Assembly: GCA_022843845.1 (NCBI GenBank)
Contig: JALHMW010000014.1
Coordinates: forward strand, 55,839 to 119,838
DNA length: 64,000 bases
Source: Archangium sp.
Lineage (GTDB): Bacteria > Myxococcota > Myxococcia > Myxococcales > Myxococcaceae
Direction of reading: 5' to 3'
The translations under genes were made by a program, and so were the position numbers. Positions 9,104 to 17,366 of the stretch are shown piece by piece (the stretch's first letter is position 1; every line of letters starts with the position of its first letter). The notes beneath the pieces are model-generated. The model was not told where the DNA came from. It saw nothing but the letters and a program-made list of their open reading frames with translations, and did no database searches.

Positions 9104-10033
9104 TCACGCCGCGCGCCTGCGCATCGACTGCTGAAGCACCTCGCGGAGCTCGTCGAGCAGCTCGGTGGGCCGCTCGTCCAGCGCCGCCCACGTCCACCGG
9201 AGCACCCGGTACCCTCGCGCCGTGAGCGCGTTGATGCGGCGACGGTCGGCCTCGAAGGCCTCCACGGTCGAATGCCACGCGTAGCCATCGGCCTCGATCA
9301 CCACCGGCACGCCTTCGAACCGGAAGTCGAGCCGGTACCGTCGGCCGTGCGCACGCACCTTCTGTTGGAGCGACGGTCTCGGCAGTCCGCTCTCGTCCAG
9401 GAGCGCCAGGACCCGTGTCTCGAGCTCACTCTCGGGAACGCCCCCTCGGCCCGCCCGCTCCGCGACCACCCGGCGCAGCGCGGGCATGCCCCGGGCGCCA
9501 ACGCGACGCTCGAGGAAGGCCTCGAGCCGCTCGACCGTGGTGAGCTTCAGCCGCAGCGCGTCGTCGACTGAGGTTGCGAGCGTGGCGGGTGATTCTCCGG
9601 CCGCGAGGTCCAGGAGCGTGCGCTCGATGGAGGTGATGCGGAAGCCACTCCTGAACGTCACTTCACGAGGGAGAAGCGCACGCACCCGCACCACCCGAAC
9701 GCCTCCCACGTGCTGGCGGTGCGAGCTCGAGGAGATCACGGCAGGCCCTTCTTCGCTCTCGAAGGGCGTCAGGCCCCAGAGCGCGGCTGCGGTTCGATGC
9801 GAGAAGACGCACCGCGGGCCGGACCAGAGCGCGGCAGCTTTGAGACGGCGCCGCCACGAATCGGGTGCGCCTTCGACCGCGTACACGCTCGGGAGCACGC
9901 GGCTCCATCGACCCGCGCGAAGCCTGCGCTTCACCTGATTCAGGGTCATGCCTCGCGCCCGCACCTGCGCAAGAGTGAAGACCCCGAGCTGGCACGAGGC
10001 CAGGTCCATCACGCTCTTCTCTGCCGTTCGCAT
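9104..10033 (-). CDS. AbiEi-like/DUF559 protein (Vsr-type nuclease fold)
   Basis: The protein has 309 residues. The N-terminal third looks like the winged-helix segment of the AbiEi antitoxin family (GVFTLAQVRARG, then SVYAVEG). The C-terminal 100 residues match DUF559, a Vsr/restriction-endonuclease-like domain, with the RLDFRF strand, VVIEADGYAWH, DRRRINAL and GYRVLRWTW. Family knowledge suggests DNA binding and perhaps cleavage. Function in the cell is unclear, and no toxin partner lies beside it. The start is uncertain: ATG at 10033 is chosen; 10009 and an upstream non-ATG start at 10075 are alternatives. Its stop codon directly adjoins the stop of the convergent cytochrome gene. Confidence 0.75.
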   Translation of the reverse strand: MRTAEKSVMDLASCQLGVFTLAQVRARGMTLNQVKRRLRAGRWSRVLPSVYAVEGAPDSWRRRLKAAALWSGPRCVFSHRTAAALWGLTPFESEEGPAVISSSSHRQHVGGVRVVRVRALLPREVTFRSGFRITSIERTLLDLAAGESPATLATSVDDALRLKLTTVERLEAFLERRVGARGMPALRRVVAERAGRGGVPESELETRVLALLDESGLPRPSLQQKVRAHGRRYRLDFRFEGVPVVIEADGYAWHSTVEAFEADRRRINALTARGYRVLRWTWAALDERPTELLDELREVLQQSMRRRAA

Positions 10034-10164
10034 CGCTGGTGCCCCCGGGCAGTGTGTAGCAGCCGGGGCTGACACGACCGTGCGTCACTCCAGGGTCGGT
10101 TTTCGACCCTCGCGCGGCGCAGGGCGTTGAGGAATGGCGGCTTCTTCAGGATCGTGCGACGAGC

Positions 10165-10602
10165 GTGGCCATGTCTTTCGACACCATCACCGTGCACTGT
10201 CGGCGCCTCGTCGATGCCAACGACCTCGAATTCGACCGGCCCGATGAGCAGGGGGCGCGGAACAACTTCATGTTCGAGATCGACGGGCTGGCCTTCGACG
10301 TGTTCTCGCCCTCGACGCTGTCGGCCGAGGCCCTGACCGAACTCCGCGAAGATCTCGGAGAAGAGTTCGACGCGCTGTGCACCCTCCCGGAGTCGGTGCT
10401 GTCCTCCATCGAGATCCAGCTGGTCGGTGAGCGTCACGCCCCCGACGTGACGGCGTACGACTGGGCAGCGCACCTCGCGGTCGCGTTCGAAGGCACGTGG
10501 ACGTCAGAGGCCGGCGACGCCGGGGACGAACGCTCGAGCCCTGACGCTGAGCGCGCCGAGGCGCTCGAGTTGCTCCGCGCCCACGTCGTCGCGCTCGACT
10601 GA
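10165..10602 (+). CDS. Small acidic hypothetical protein
   Basis: This 145-residue protein is acidic and soluble, without signal peptide or membrane segment. It reads as a compact alpha/beta domain in the first 110 residues, followed by an Asp/Glu-rich tail. I do not recognise the family. The start is GTG at 10165 or ATG at 10171, two codons later. Base composition by codon position matches the neighbours, so it is probably a real gene. Immediately downstream lies a frameshifted remnant (10603-10959). Confidence 0.6.
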   Translation: MAMSFDTITVHCRRLVDANDLEFDRPDEQGARNNFMFEIDGLAFDVFSPSTLSAEALTELREDLGEEFDALCTLPESVLSSIEIQLVGERHAPDVTAYDWAAHLAVAFEGTWTSEAGDAGDERSSPDAERAEALELLRAHVVALD

Positions 10603-10959
10603 CCGTCGACGCGTGGCGCACCTCGGAGGGCCAGGTGCTGGTCGCGCGCCTGCCCGAGGGACCGAGGTCTCGACCGTCACGTTTCTCCTGCTCGACCGAG
10701 GCTCGCTCGTGCGCGAGGACAGTCGAGCCTCGAAGACGGGCCCAAGACGACGGCGTACTTCGTCTCCGACGGCGCTGAAGTGCAGCTTCCTCGGGGAGCG
10801 GTTCGGCGGCCGGGAGACAAACAATACCTCGATCGAGCTCCATGGGCTGGCGCCTGGCCTTGGTCCGCCACGCGGCTGCACGAGCGGCTCCTCGAAGCCA
10901 TGAGGCACGCCCATCCTTCCGGGCGCAATCCGTTGCGAACACTGCCTCTCGTTCTGTAA
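10603..10959 (+). pseudogene. Frameshifted gene remnant
   Basis: Three consecutive stretches in three different rightward frames read like one protein: about 10602-10662 (TVDAWRTSEGQVLVARLPEG), about 10662-10730 (TEVSTVTFLLLDRGSLV) and about 10730-10959 (EDGPKTTAYFVSDGAEVQL, then WSATRLHERLLEAM). The last ends at TAA 10957-10959, ten bases before gcvP. Each piece has the codon pattern of a real gene and none is complete. Two frameshifts in a small gene of about 115 codons would explain this. The family is not recognised. Sequencing error is an alternative explanation. Confidence 0.45.
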
Positions 10960-10969
10960 GCCACGGCCC

Positions 10970-13828
10970 ATGCTCTCGTTCCTGGACACTTTTGCCCGTC
11001 GCCACATCGGCCCCTCCTCCCGCGAGATGGAGGAGATGCTCGCTGCCGTGAAGGCCCCGACGCTCGACGCGCTGATCGACCAGACCGTGCCGAAGAATAT
11101 TCGGGCGAAGAAGGCGCTGGCGCTCCCGGCGGCGAAGGGCGAGGCCGAGCTGCTCGCCGAGCTCAAGACGATCGCCTCGAAGAACCAGGTGTTCACCTCG
11201 TTCATCGGGCAGGGCTACTCGGGCACCTTCACGCCCGGCGTGGTGCTGCGAAACGTCCTCCTGAACCCGGGCTGGTACACGGCCTACACGCCGTACCAGG
11301 CCGAGATCGCGCAGGGCCGGCTCGAGGCGCTCCTCAACTTCCAGACGATGGTGGGCGACCTCACCGGCCTGCCGATCTCGAACGCCTCGCTGCTCGACGA
11401 GGGCACGGCGGCCGCCGAGGCGATGCACCTGACGCACTCGGTGTCGAAGGACGCGTCGGCGAACACCATGTTCGTCTCGGCGCGCTGCCACCCGCAGACC
11501 ATCGATGTCGTGAAGACTCGCGCGAAGCCGCTGGGCATCGAGATCGTCGTCGGCGATCACCGCACGTTCGACTTCTCGAAGAAGTGCTTCGCGGTGCTCG
11601 TGCAGTACCCCGCGACCGACGGCGCCATCGTCGACTACCGCGCGTTCAACGAGAAGGCGCACGCGCACGGCGCGATGGTGGTGATGGCGACCGATCTGCT
11701 CTCGCTGTGCCTGCTGACGCCGCCCGGAGAGCTCGGCGCCGACGTGGCGATCGGCTCCGCCCAGCGCTTCGGCGTACCGATGGGCTTCGGCGGCCCACAC
11801 GCGGCCTTCCTCTCGACGAAGACCGAGTTCGCGCGTTCGATGCCCGGCCGCATCATCGGCGTGTCGGAAGACGCGAACGGCCACATGGCACTGCGCATGG
11901 CGCTGCAGACCCGCGAGCAACACATCAGGCGTGAGAAGGCGACCTCGAACATCTGCACGGCGCAGGTGCTGCTCGCCGTGATGTCCTCGATGTACGGCGT
12001 GTACCACGGCCCCCAGGGCCTCCGCGCCATCGCGACCCGCGTGCACGCGCTGGCCCGCACCTTCGCCGCCGGCGTCGCGAAGCTCGGCTTCCAGCTCGAG
12101 CACGACGTGATCTTCGACACCGTGTCCGTGAAGGTCGACGCGAAGCAGGGTGCTGCGCTCGTGAAGGCCGCCGAGGCTGCGCGCATGAACCTTCGCCGCA
12201 TCGACGAGACCCACCTCGGCGTGTCGATGGACGAGACGATCTCGGCGGAGCAGGTCGACGCGCTCCTGGCTGTCTTCGCTGGGAAGAAGCCCGACTTCAC
12301 CGCCACCGCGCTCGCGCCGTCGGCCAACGCGTCGCCCGTGCTGCCCGAGGCGCTGCGCCGCACGTCCGCCTACCTCACGCACCCGGTCTTCAACTCGCAC
12401 CACACCGAGCACCAGATGCTTCGGTACATCCGCTCGCTCGAGGCGAAGGATCTGTCGCTCTGCCACAGCATGATCCCGCTCGGGTCGTGCACGATGAAGC
12501 TGAACGCCACCAGCGAGATGGACCCGGTGACCTGGCCCGAGTTCAACGGCCTCCACCCGTTCGCGCCTGAAGCGCAGTGGCCCGGCTACCGGCAGATCTT
12601 CACCGATCTCGAGACCTGGCTGGCCGAGATCACCGGCTTCGCGGGCACGTCGCTCCAGCCGAACGCGGGCTCGCAAGGCGAGTACGCGGGGCTCCTCACC
12701 ATTCGCGCGTACCAGGAGGCTCGAGGCCAGGGCCACCGGAACATCTGCCTCATTCCGGCGTCGGCGCACGGCACGAACCCCGCGACCGCCGTCATGGCTG
12801 GGTACCAGGTCGTCGTGGTGAAGACCGACGACGCCGGCAACGTCGACGTGCCGGATCTCAAGGCGAAGATCGCCGCGAACGCCGGCAAGGTCGGCGCGCT
12901 CATGGTGACCTACCCTTCGACCCACGGCGTCTTCGAGGCGGCCATCACCGAGATCTGCGAGCTTGTTCACGGCGAGGGCGGGCAGGTCTACATGGACGGC
13001 GCGAACATGAACGCGCAGGTCGGCCTCTGCCGGCCCGGAGACTTCGGCCCCGACGTCTGCCACCTCAACCTGCACAAGACCTTCTGCATCCCCCACGGTG
13101 GTGGCGGCCCGGGCATGGGGCCCATCTGTGTCGCGAAGCACCTCGTCGAGTTCCTCCCCGGGCATCAGAGCGCGAAGACGGGCGGCTCCAGCGGCGCCGT
13201 CTCGGCAGCGCCGTTCGGGAGCGCGAGCATTCTCCTCATCTCGTGGATGTACATTCGCATGATGGGGCCCGATGGCCTCGCCGCGGCGACGAAGGCCGCG
13301 ATCCTCACTGCGAACTACGTGGCCGAGAAGCTCGAGGCGTCGTACCCGGTGCTGTACCGGGGCGCGCAGGGCAGGGTGGCGCACGAGTGCATTCTCGACA
13401 TGCGCAAGCTGAAGACGACCAGCGGGGTCGAGGTCGAGGACATCGCCAAGCGCCTGATGGACTACGGCTTCCACGCCCCGACGGTGTCCTTCCCCGTCGC
13501 CGGCACGATGATGGTCGAGCCCACCGAGTCGGAGTCGAAGGCCGAGCTCGATCGCTTCGTCGACGCGATGATGGCGGTCCGGGCCGAGATCGCCGAGATC
13601 GAAGGCGGCACGATGCCGAAGGACAACAACCCGCTCAAGCACGCCCCGCACACGGCCGACGTCGCGACCGCGAACGAGTGGACGCGCCCGTACTCCCGCC
13701 AGCGCGCCGTGTACCCGCTCGCCTGGGTGAAGCGGCACAAGTTCTGGCCGTCGGTCGGCCGCATCAACAACGTGCTCGGCGATCGCAAGCTGGTGTGCAG
13801 CTGCCCGCCGATCGAGAGCTACGTTTGA
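10970..13828 (+). CDS. gcvP: Glycine dehydrogenase (decarboxylating), P protein
   Basis: The protein has 952 residues, the full length of the single-chain GcvP type. It decarboxylates glycine with pyridoxal phosphate and passes the aminomethyl group to lipoylated GcvH. The N-terminus has the typical [15 protein letters not shown]. The C-terminal half contains the PLP site [18 protein letters not shown] with the Schiff-base lysine at residue 703, preceded by the glycine-rich [10 protein letters not shown]. The first ATG fits the family start. No strong ribosome site is seen. The next small gene starts inside its stop codon (TTGA), suggesting coupling. Confidence 0.97.
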   Translation: MLSFLDTFARRHIGPSSREMEEMLAAVKAPTLDALIDQTVPKNIRAKKALALPAAKGEAELLAELKTIASKNQVFTSFIGQGYSGTFTPGVVLRNVLLNPGWYTAYTPYQAEIAQGRLEALLNFQTMVGDLTGLPISNASLLDEGTAAAEAMHLTHSVSKDASANTMFVSARCHPQTIDVVKTRAKPLGIEIVVGDHRTFDFSKKCFAVLVQYPATDGAIVDYRAFNEKAHAHGAMVVMATDLLSLCLLTPPGELGADVAIGSAQRFGVPMGFGGPHAAFLSTKTEFARSMPGRIIGVSEDANGHMALRMALQTREQHIRREKATSNICTAQVLLAVMSSMYGVYHGPQGLRAIATRVHALARTFAAGVAKLGFQLEHDVIFDTVSVKVDAKQGAALVKAAEAARMNLRRIDETHLGVSMDETISAEQVDALLAVFAGKKPDFTATALAPSANASPVLPEALRRTSAYLTHPVFNSHHTEHQMLRYIRSLEAKDLSLCHSMIPLGSCTMKLNATSEMDPVTWPEFNGLHPFAPEAQWPGYRQIFTDLETWLAEITGFAGTSLQPNAGSQGEYAGLLTIRAYQEARGQGHRNICLIPASAHGTNPATAVMAGYQVVVVKTDDAGNVDVPDLKAKIAANAGKVGALMVTYPSTHGVFEAAITEICELVHGEGGQVYMDGANMNAQVGLCRPGDFGPDVCHLNLHKTFCIPHGGGGPGMGPICVAKHLVEFLPGHQSAKTGGSSGAVSAAPFGSASILLISWMYIRMMGPDGLAAATKAAILTANYVAEKLEASYPVLYRGAQGRVAHECILDMRKLKTTSGVEVEDIAKRLMDYGFHAPTVSFPVAGTMMVEPTESESKAELDRFVDAMMAVRAEIAEIEGGTMPKDNNPLKHAPHTADVATANEWTRPYSRQRAVYPLAWVKRHKFWPSVGRINNVLGDRKLVCSCPPIESYV

Positions 13829-14379
13829 GCCGTCAGCGCCTCGTTGGTGGGGCGCTGCTGGTGGTCCTCGGGTTGGTCTACGCAGGAAACTGCGTGAAGA
13901 ACGTCACGGCGGGCGCGCGGGTCAGGAAGATCTGCCCTGCGCTCCTGGCGTCGACGACTGAGCGCTACGAGAACATTCGCCCGTTCCTGGGCCGCATGTT
14001 CGAAGCCGACGCGCCGAGATTTCAGCAGATGCCCGACATCATCGTCGGTCAGACCTGCGCGCGGCTCGAGACCGAGCTCGTCTGGTACCGATGGAACCTG
14101 CTACGCAAGGTCCAGATGGACGAGACGCAAGCCCAACGCACCGAGCTGATCGGCATCATCGATCGCGCGGTCCCCGTCTGTGTCGAGCGCATGACGCGCG
14201 GCATCGAAGGCAGCGACGTGTTCCACCTCGAACTCGCCGCCGCGAGCTGCCCGATGCTGAAGACCATGCGCGCGGCCCTCGACGTTCGTGCCCACGACGT
14301 CTCACCGTGGGTCGTCGCTGCTCAGCTCGAACGGCTCATCCCGAACAGCGCCCAGGTGGCGGAACGGCGCGGGCAGTAG
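13825..14379 (+). CDS. Small membrane-anchored hypothetical protein coupled to gcvP
   Basis: The protein has 184 residues if it starts at TTG 13825, which overlaps the gcvP stop as TTGA. The N-terminus [20 protein letters not shown] is a basic-then-hydrophobic signal anchor; the Cys that follows is preceded by Asn, so a lipobox is unlikely. The remainder is helical and periplasmic, with several Cys residues (for example KICP and AASCP). No other start in this frame gives the hydrophobic segment close to the N-terminus. Family unknown. The 3' end overlaps the convergent gene at 14302-14820 by 78 bases. Confidence 0.6.
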   Translation: MSRQRLVGGALLVVLGLVYAGNCVKNVTAGARVRKICPALLASTTERYENIRPFLGRMFEADAPRFQQMPDIIVGQTCARLETELVWYRWNLLRKVQMDETQAQRTELIGIIDRAVPVCVERMTRGIEGSDVFHLELAAASCPMLKTMRAALDVRAHDVSPWVVAAQLERLIPNSAQVAERRGQ

Positions 14380-14820
14380 CGGGTCGCCCAGGTTCGAGCG
14401 CAGCCGCCGGCCGTCGACGCTCCATTCGTCCCACGGGCCGGTCGTGCCTCCGTCGCGCAGGGCGCACCAGCGAGCTGAGACGTCGCAGCAGTGGGCGACA
14501 CACCGAGTCTTTTCGCGAGAACCGGCGGGGCATGGCCGAACCGGTCCCTCACGGCCGTCGACATACTCGAGGGTGACGAGGCCACCGTCTTCACCCCGTT
14601 GGAGCCACGGCCCCTGCTTCCTTTGGCGCTCGAAACGCCCCGCTTCAATCAGCCCTCCATCGCGTTGCGTTCTCCGCACGGGACCACTCGCCCCGGTGTC
14701 GTCGACGCACCCAAGCCAGGTCTCGTCCCCGCTGGTTGTCTCCTCGAGCCGAGTGCCGGTGGGGCACGTCAGCGACGGTGAGGACTGGGCGAGGCAGAGC
14801 ACTGCGATTCTCCAGAGCAC
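14302..14820 (-). CDS. Secreted Cys-rich hypothetical protein with MORN/YwqK-like wording
   Basis: The protein has 172 residues from GTG at 14820. A short hydrophobic N-terminus (LWRIAVLCLAQ) resembles a signal peptide. The following part has repeated short units such as LIEAGRFERQRKQGPW and GPWDEWSVDGRR, reminiscent of the MORN-like YwqK repeat, plus pairs of Cys (AHCCDV). Codon pattern supports a real gene. It overlaps the preceding gene tail to tail by 78 bases, which makes the true C-terminus slightly uncertain. No function can be assigned. Confidence 0.55.
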   Translation of the reverse strand: MLWRIAVLCLAQSSPSLTCPTGTRLEETTSGDETWLGCVDDTGASGPVRRTQRDGGLIEAGRFERQRKQGPWLQRGEDGGLVTLEYVDGREGPVRPCPAGSREKTRCVAHCCDVSARWCALRDGGTTGPWDEWSVDGRRLRSNLGDPLLPAPFRHLGAVRDEPFELSSDDPR

Positions 14821-14912
14821 AGGGCCCAGACACCGATGGCGGGCTGCTCAGTTCCGCTCCTCGTGTGAACGCCTGTACGACTGGAAGCCTGCTGGTAAGG
14901 TGCGCCCGCGCG

Positions 14913-16115
14913 ATGGCTCAAGGCGACTCGAAGCGAAACATCCGATTCGGCAAGTACACCCTCATCGATCGCATCGCGGTCGGAGGCATGGCCGAGATCT
15001 TCCTCGCCCGGCAGGCGGGCATCGAGAACTTCGAGAAGACGATCGTCATCAAGCGCATTCGACCGCATCTGTCGAAGCAGCCGAACTTCGTGAAGATGTT
15101 CCTCAACGAAGCCAAGCTCGCCGCGCAGCTCAACCACCCCAACATCGTCCAGATCTACGATCTGGGCCGCATCGGCGAGTCGTACTTCATCGCCATGGAG
15201 TACGTCTTCGGGCGCGACATGCGTCGCATCATCCCGAAGGCCGACTCGCTCGGTATTCCCTTCCCGATGGTCTACGCGCTCAAGATCGCCTCGAGCGTGT
15301 GCGAAGGCCTCTATTACGCGCATCAGAAGACCGACACGTACGGGGTGGCGCTGAACATCGTGCACCGTGACGTCACGCCCGAGAACATCTTCGTCTCGTT
15401 CGACGGCACGGTGAAGGTGCTCGACTTCGGCATCGCGAAGGCCGCCAACCAGATCGAGCAGACGCGCGCGGGAGAGATCAAAGGCAAGCTCTCCTACATG
15501 TCGCCCGAGCAGTGCATGGGCAAGCACCTCGACAACCGGTCCGATCTCTTCTCGCTCGGCACCGTGCTCTACGAGTGGCTCACCGGCTTCAAGCTCTTCA
15601 CCGGAGACTCCGAGGTCGCGATCCTCAAGAGCATCACCGAGGGGAAGATCTACGCGCCGTCGTACTTCAAGGCCGACATCCCCGAGGGCGTCGAAGCGAT
15701 CCTGATGAAGGCGCTCGAGAAGGACCGTGAGCGCCGGTACCAGACCGCGTGGGACATGCAGTACGACATCGATCAGTTCCTGTCCCAGTACGAGTTCACG
15801 CCGTCGAACATCCACCTCGCGAACTTCCTCAAGCAGCTCTTCAACGACGAGCTCGAGGAAGAGAAGCAGCGCCTGTCGAGCCTCGCCGCGCCGGCCGCGA
15901 CGCCCGAAGAGGTGATCGAAGAGGGCGACGACATCATCTCGACGATCGAGCCGATCTCGGAGTCGCAGCAGCTGGAAGACGGGCAGGGCAAGGCGTTGAC
16001 GATCGAGCTGCACGACTCCGAGTTCGACTCGCTCGCGGTGATCGCGCGGCGGCATGGCATGTCGGTCAGCGCCCTCGTGCGCGACCTCGTCGGCGGGTTC
16101 CTCAAGTACCGCTGA
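14913..16115 (+). CDS. Cytosolic Ser/Thr protein kinase with C-terminal ribbon-helix-helix-like segment
   Basis: The protein has 400 residues. The kinase domain (about residues 12-275) shows all key elements: glycine loop GGMAEIFLAR, ATP lysine 47 in VIKRI, catalytic loop HRDVTPEN with Asp153, DFGIAK, and the SYMSPEQ P+1 region. No membrane helix is present, so the kinase is cytosolic. After an acidic linker (about 320-360), the last 40 residues (ALTIELHDSEFDSLAV, then RRHGMSVSALVRDLV) read like a ribbon-helix-helix DNA-binding or dimerisation unit. ATG 14913 is preferred, with TAAGG 13 bases upstream; the frame is open further upstream but overlaps the divergent gene. Substrates are unknown. 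Confidence 0.9.
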   Translation: MAQGDSKRNIRFGKYTLIDRIAVGGMAEIFLARQAGIENFEKTIVIKRIRPHLSKQPNFVKMFLNEAKLAAQLNHPNIVQIYDLGRIGESYFIAMEYVFGRDMRRIIPKADSLGIPFPMVYALKIASSVCEGLYYAHQKTDTYGVALNIVHRDVTPENIFVSFDGTVKVLDFGIAKAANQIEQTRAGEIKGKLSYMSPEQCMGKHLDNRSDLFSLGTVLYEWLTGFKLFTGDSEVAILKSITEGKIYAPSYFKADIPEGVEAILMKALEKDRERRYQTAWDMQYDIDQFLSQYEFTPSNIHLANFLKQLFNDELEEEKQRLSSLAAPAATPEEVIEEGDDIISTIEPISESQQLEDGQGKALTIELHDSEFDSLAVIARRHGMSVSALVRDLVGGFLKYR

Positions 16116-16197
16116 GCCGGTGGGTCGTCGTGGCGCTGGTCGGCGTGGGCGACCGCTCAGGGTCTTCTCGCGGAGGGCCGGGCTTCGTCGGGACGTT

Positions 16198-16836
16198 CTA
16201 GAAGACGCGGTAGCCCACGCCGAGCCGAAGACCCCACGCGAGGCGGGCGATGGGCGTGCCGAGCGGCTCCTTGATCACGTCGACGCCGATCAGGCCGACC
16301 GCCACCAGCGACAGCTTCGAGTTGAGCTGAAACTCGGCGCCGCCTCCGACCGTCGGCGTAATCTGATAGCCGGTCACGTTGAGCGCGATGGCCCACGGGA
16401 CCTCGGCGGTGGCGATCACCTGCGCGACCTCAGAGACCCTGAGCGAGAGCACCACCCCGAGCCGCGGCCGCAGCGCGACGTATGCAAAGTTGTACGGGTC
16501 GAACGCGCGGCTGCCCGAGTTGACCTTGAGGCCCAGCGAGAACGTCGGTGCGAGCATGGCGCGGTCCGCCTTCCACGCGAGGAACCGAACCCCGGCTTCG
16601 GCCACCGCAGAGAGCTCCAGGTAGTTGAACCGCGCCTGCGCTTCGAACTCGAGCAGCGAGAAGCCCTGGCGGTAGCCGATGGCGACGTCCGGCGCTCCGA
16701 GCGTTCCCCAGAAGCCGATGGAGCCCGCACCGAGCGCCGCCGGCGCGACCGCGGCACCCGCAACAGGAGGTGGTGACGCAGGCTGGGCGGGGTCAGCCGC
16801 GAGGGGGAGCGTCACCAGCAGGGCAAGTGCGAGCAT
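16198..16836 (-). CDS. Putative outer membrane beta-barrel protein
   Basis: The protein has 212 residues. A signal peptide (MLALALLVTLPLAA) is followed by a Pro/Ala spacer and then alternating beta strands ending in an aromatic residue (GVGYRVF), as expected for an outer-membrane barrel. No conserved functional motif is visible. The frame is open about 140 codons upstream of ATG 16836, but that part is low-quality and overlaps the divergent PilZ-like gene; the signal peptide decides the start. It is convergent with the kinase gene and divergent from the PilZ-like gene. Confidence 0.7.
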   Translation of the reverse strand: MLALALLVTLPLAADPAQPASPPPVAGAAVAPAALGAGSIGFWGTLGAPDVAIGYRQGFSLLEFEAQARFNYLELSAVAEAGVRFLAWKADRAMLAPTFSLGLKVNSGSRAFDPYNFAYVALRPRLGVVLSLRVSEVAQVIATAEVPWAIALNVTGYQITPTVGGGAEFQLNSKLSLVAVGLIGVDVIKEPLGTPIARLAWGLRLGVGYRVF

Positions 16837-16894
16837 GACGTGAGAAATAGGCCGGTTTTTTGACCCTCGATAGTTTCCGCTACAGCCTTGCAGC

Positions 16895-17296
16895 ATGCGC
16901 ACGACCTCGACGCAGTTCGATGGCGGTGGGCGACGTCGCTGGCCCCGGTTTTTTCTCGACCTCGATTGGTTCGTGGAGTCCGACGGCTGCTCCGCGATGG
17001 GCCGGGGGCTGGAGCTGACGGTTCGTGGGGCGATGCTGCCGGCCACCTGTCGCTCGCCCTTCACCGAGCACGTCGTGCTGCATGTGTCGTTTCCGGCACG
17101 GGAGCGCCTCTTCAAGGCGAAATGCAGCGCCGTTGGCGGGGGGCGCGGCTGGCGATTGACGTTCGAAGAGGTCTCTCCAGACGATCTCCAGCTCCTTGGG
17201 CACACCCTGATCGGTGAATTCGGGCTGCTGGCGCTCCCACAACCGGCGAGATCCAGAAGCCGCAGCACCCGCGCACATGTGACTTCAATGCGTTAG
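16895..17296 (+). CDS. PilZ-like domain protein
   Basis: The protein has 133 residues. An RRRWPRFFLDLDW segment near the N-terminus resembles the RxxxR switch of PilZ domains, and GLELTVRGAMLP matches the DxSxxG-type strand position in a diverged form. A beta-rich core follows (VVLHVSFPARERLF, WRLTFEEV). PilZ domains bind cyclic di-GMP or act as adaptors. The canonical D/NxSxxG motif is not intact here, so nucleotide binding is uncertain. It lies 58 bases from the divergent barrel gene. Confidence 0.6.
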   Translation: MRTTSTQFDGGGRRRWPRFFLDLDWFVESDGCSAMGRGLELTVRGAMLPATCRSPFTEHVVLHVSFPARERLFKAKCSAVGGGRGWRLTFEEVSPDDLQLLGHTLIGEFGLLALPQPARSRSRSTRAHVTSMR

Positions 17297-17366
17297 CGGG
17301 AGTGGGGCATTTGCAGAGGGAGTGGGTGTCCGGGGTAGGGTGTCAGTATCCGTCTCCGGAGGTCGC

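Noticed and set aside
10268..13738. Leftward open frame of 1156 codons opposite gcvP
   Set aside because: Low-complexity Arg/His/Val/Leu wording typical of the antisense of a high-GC gene; gcvP is certain on the other strand.
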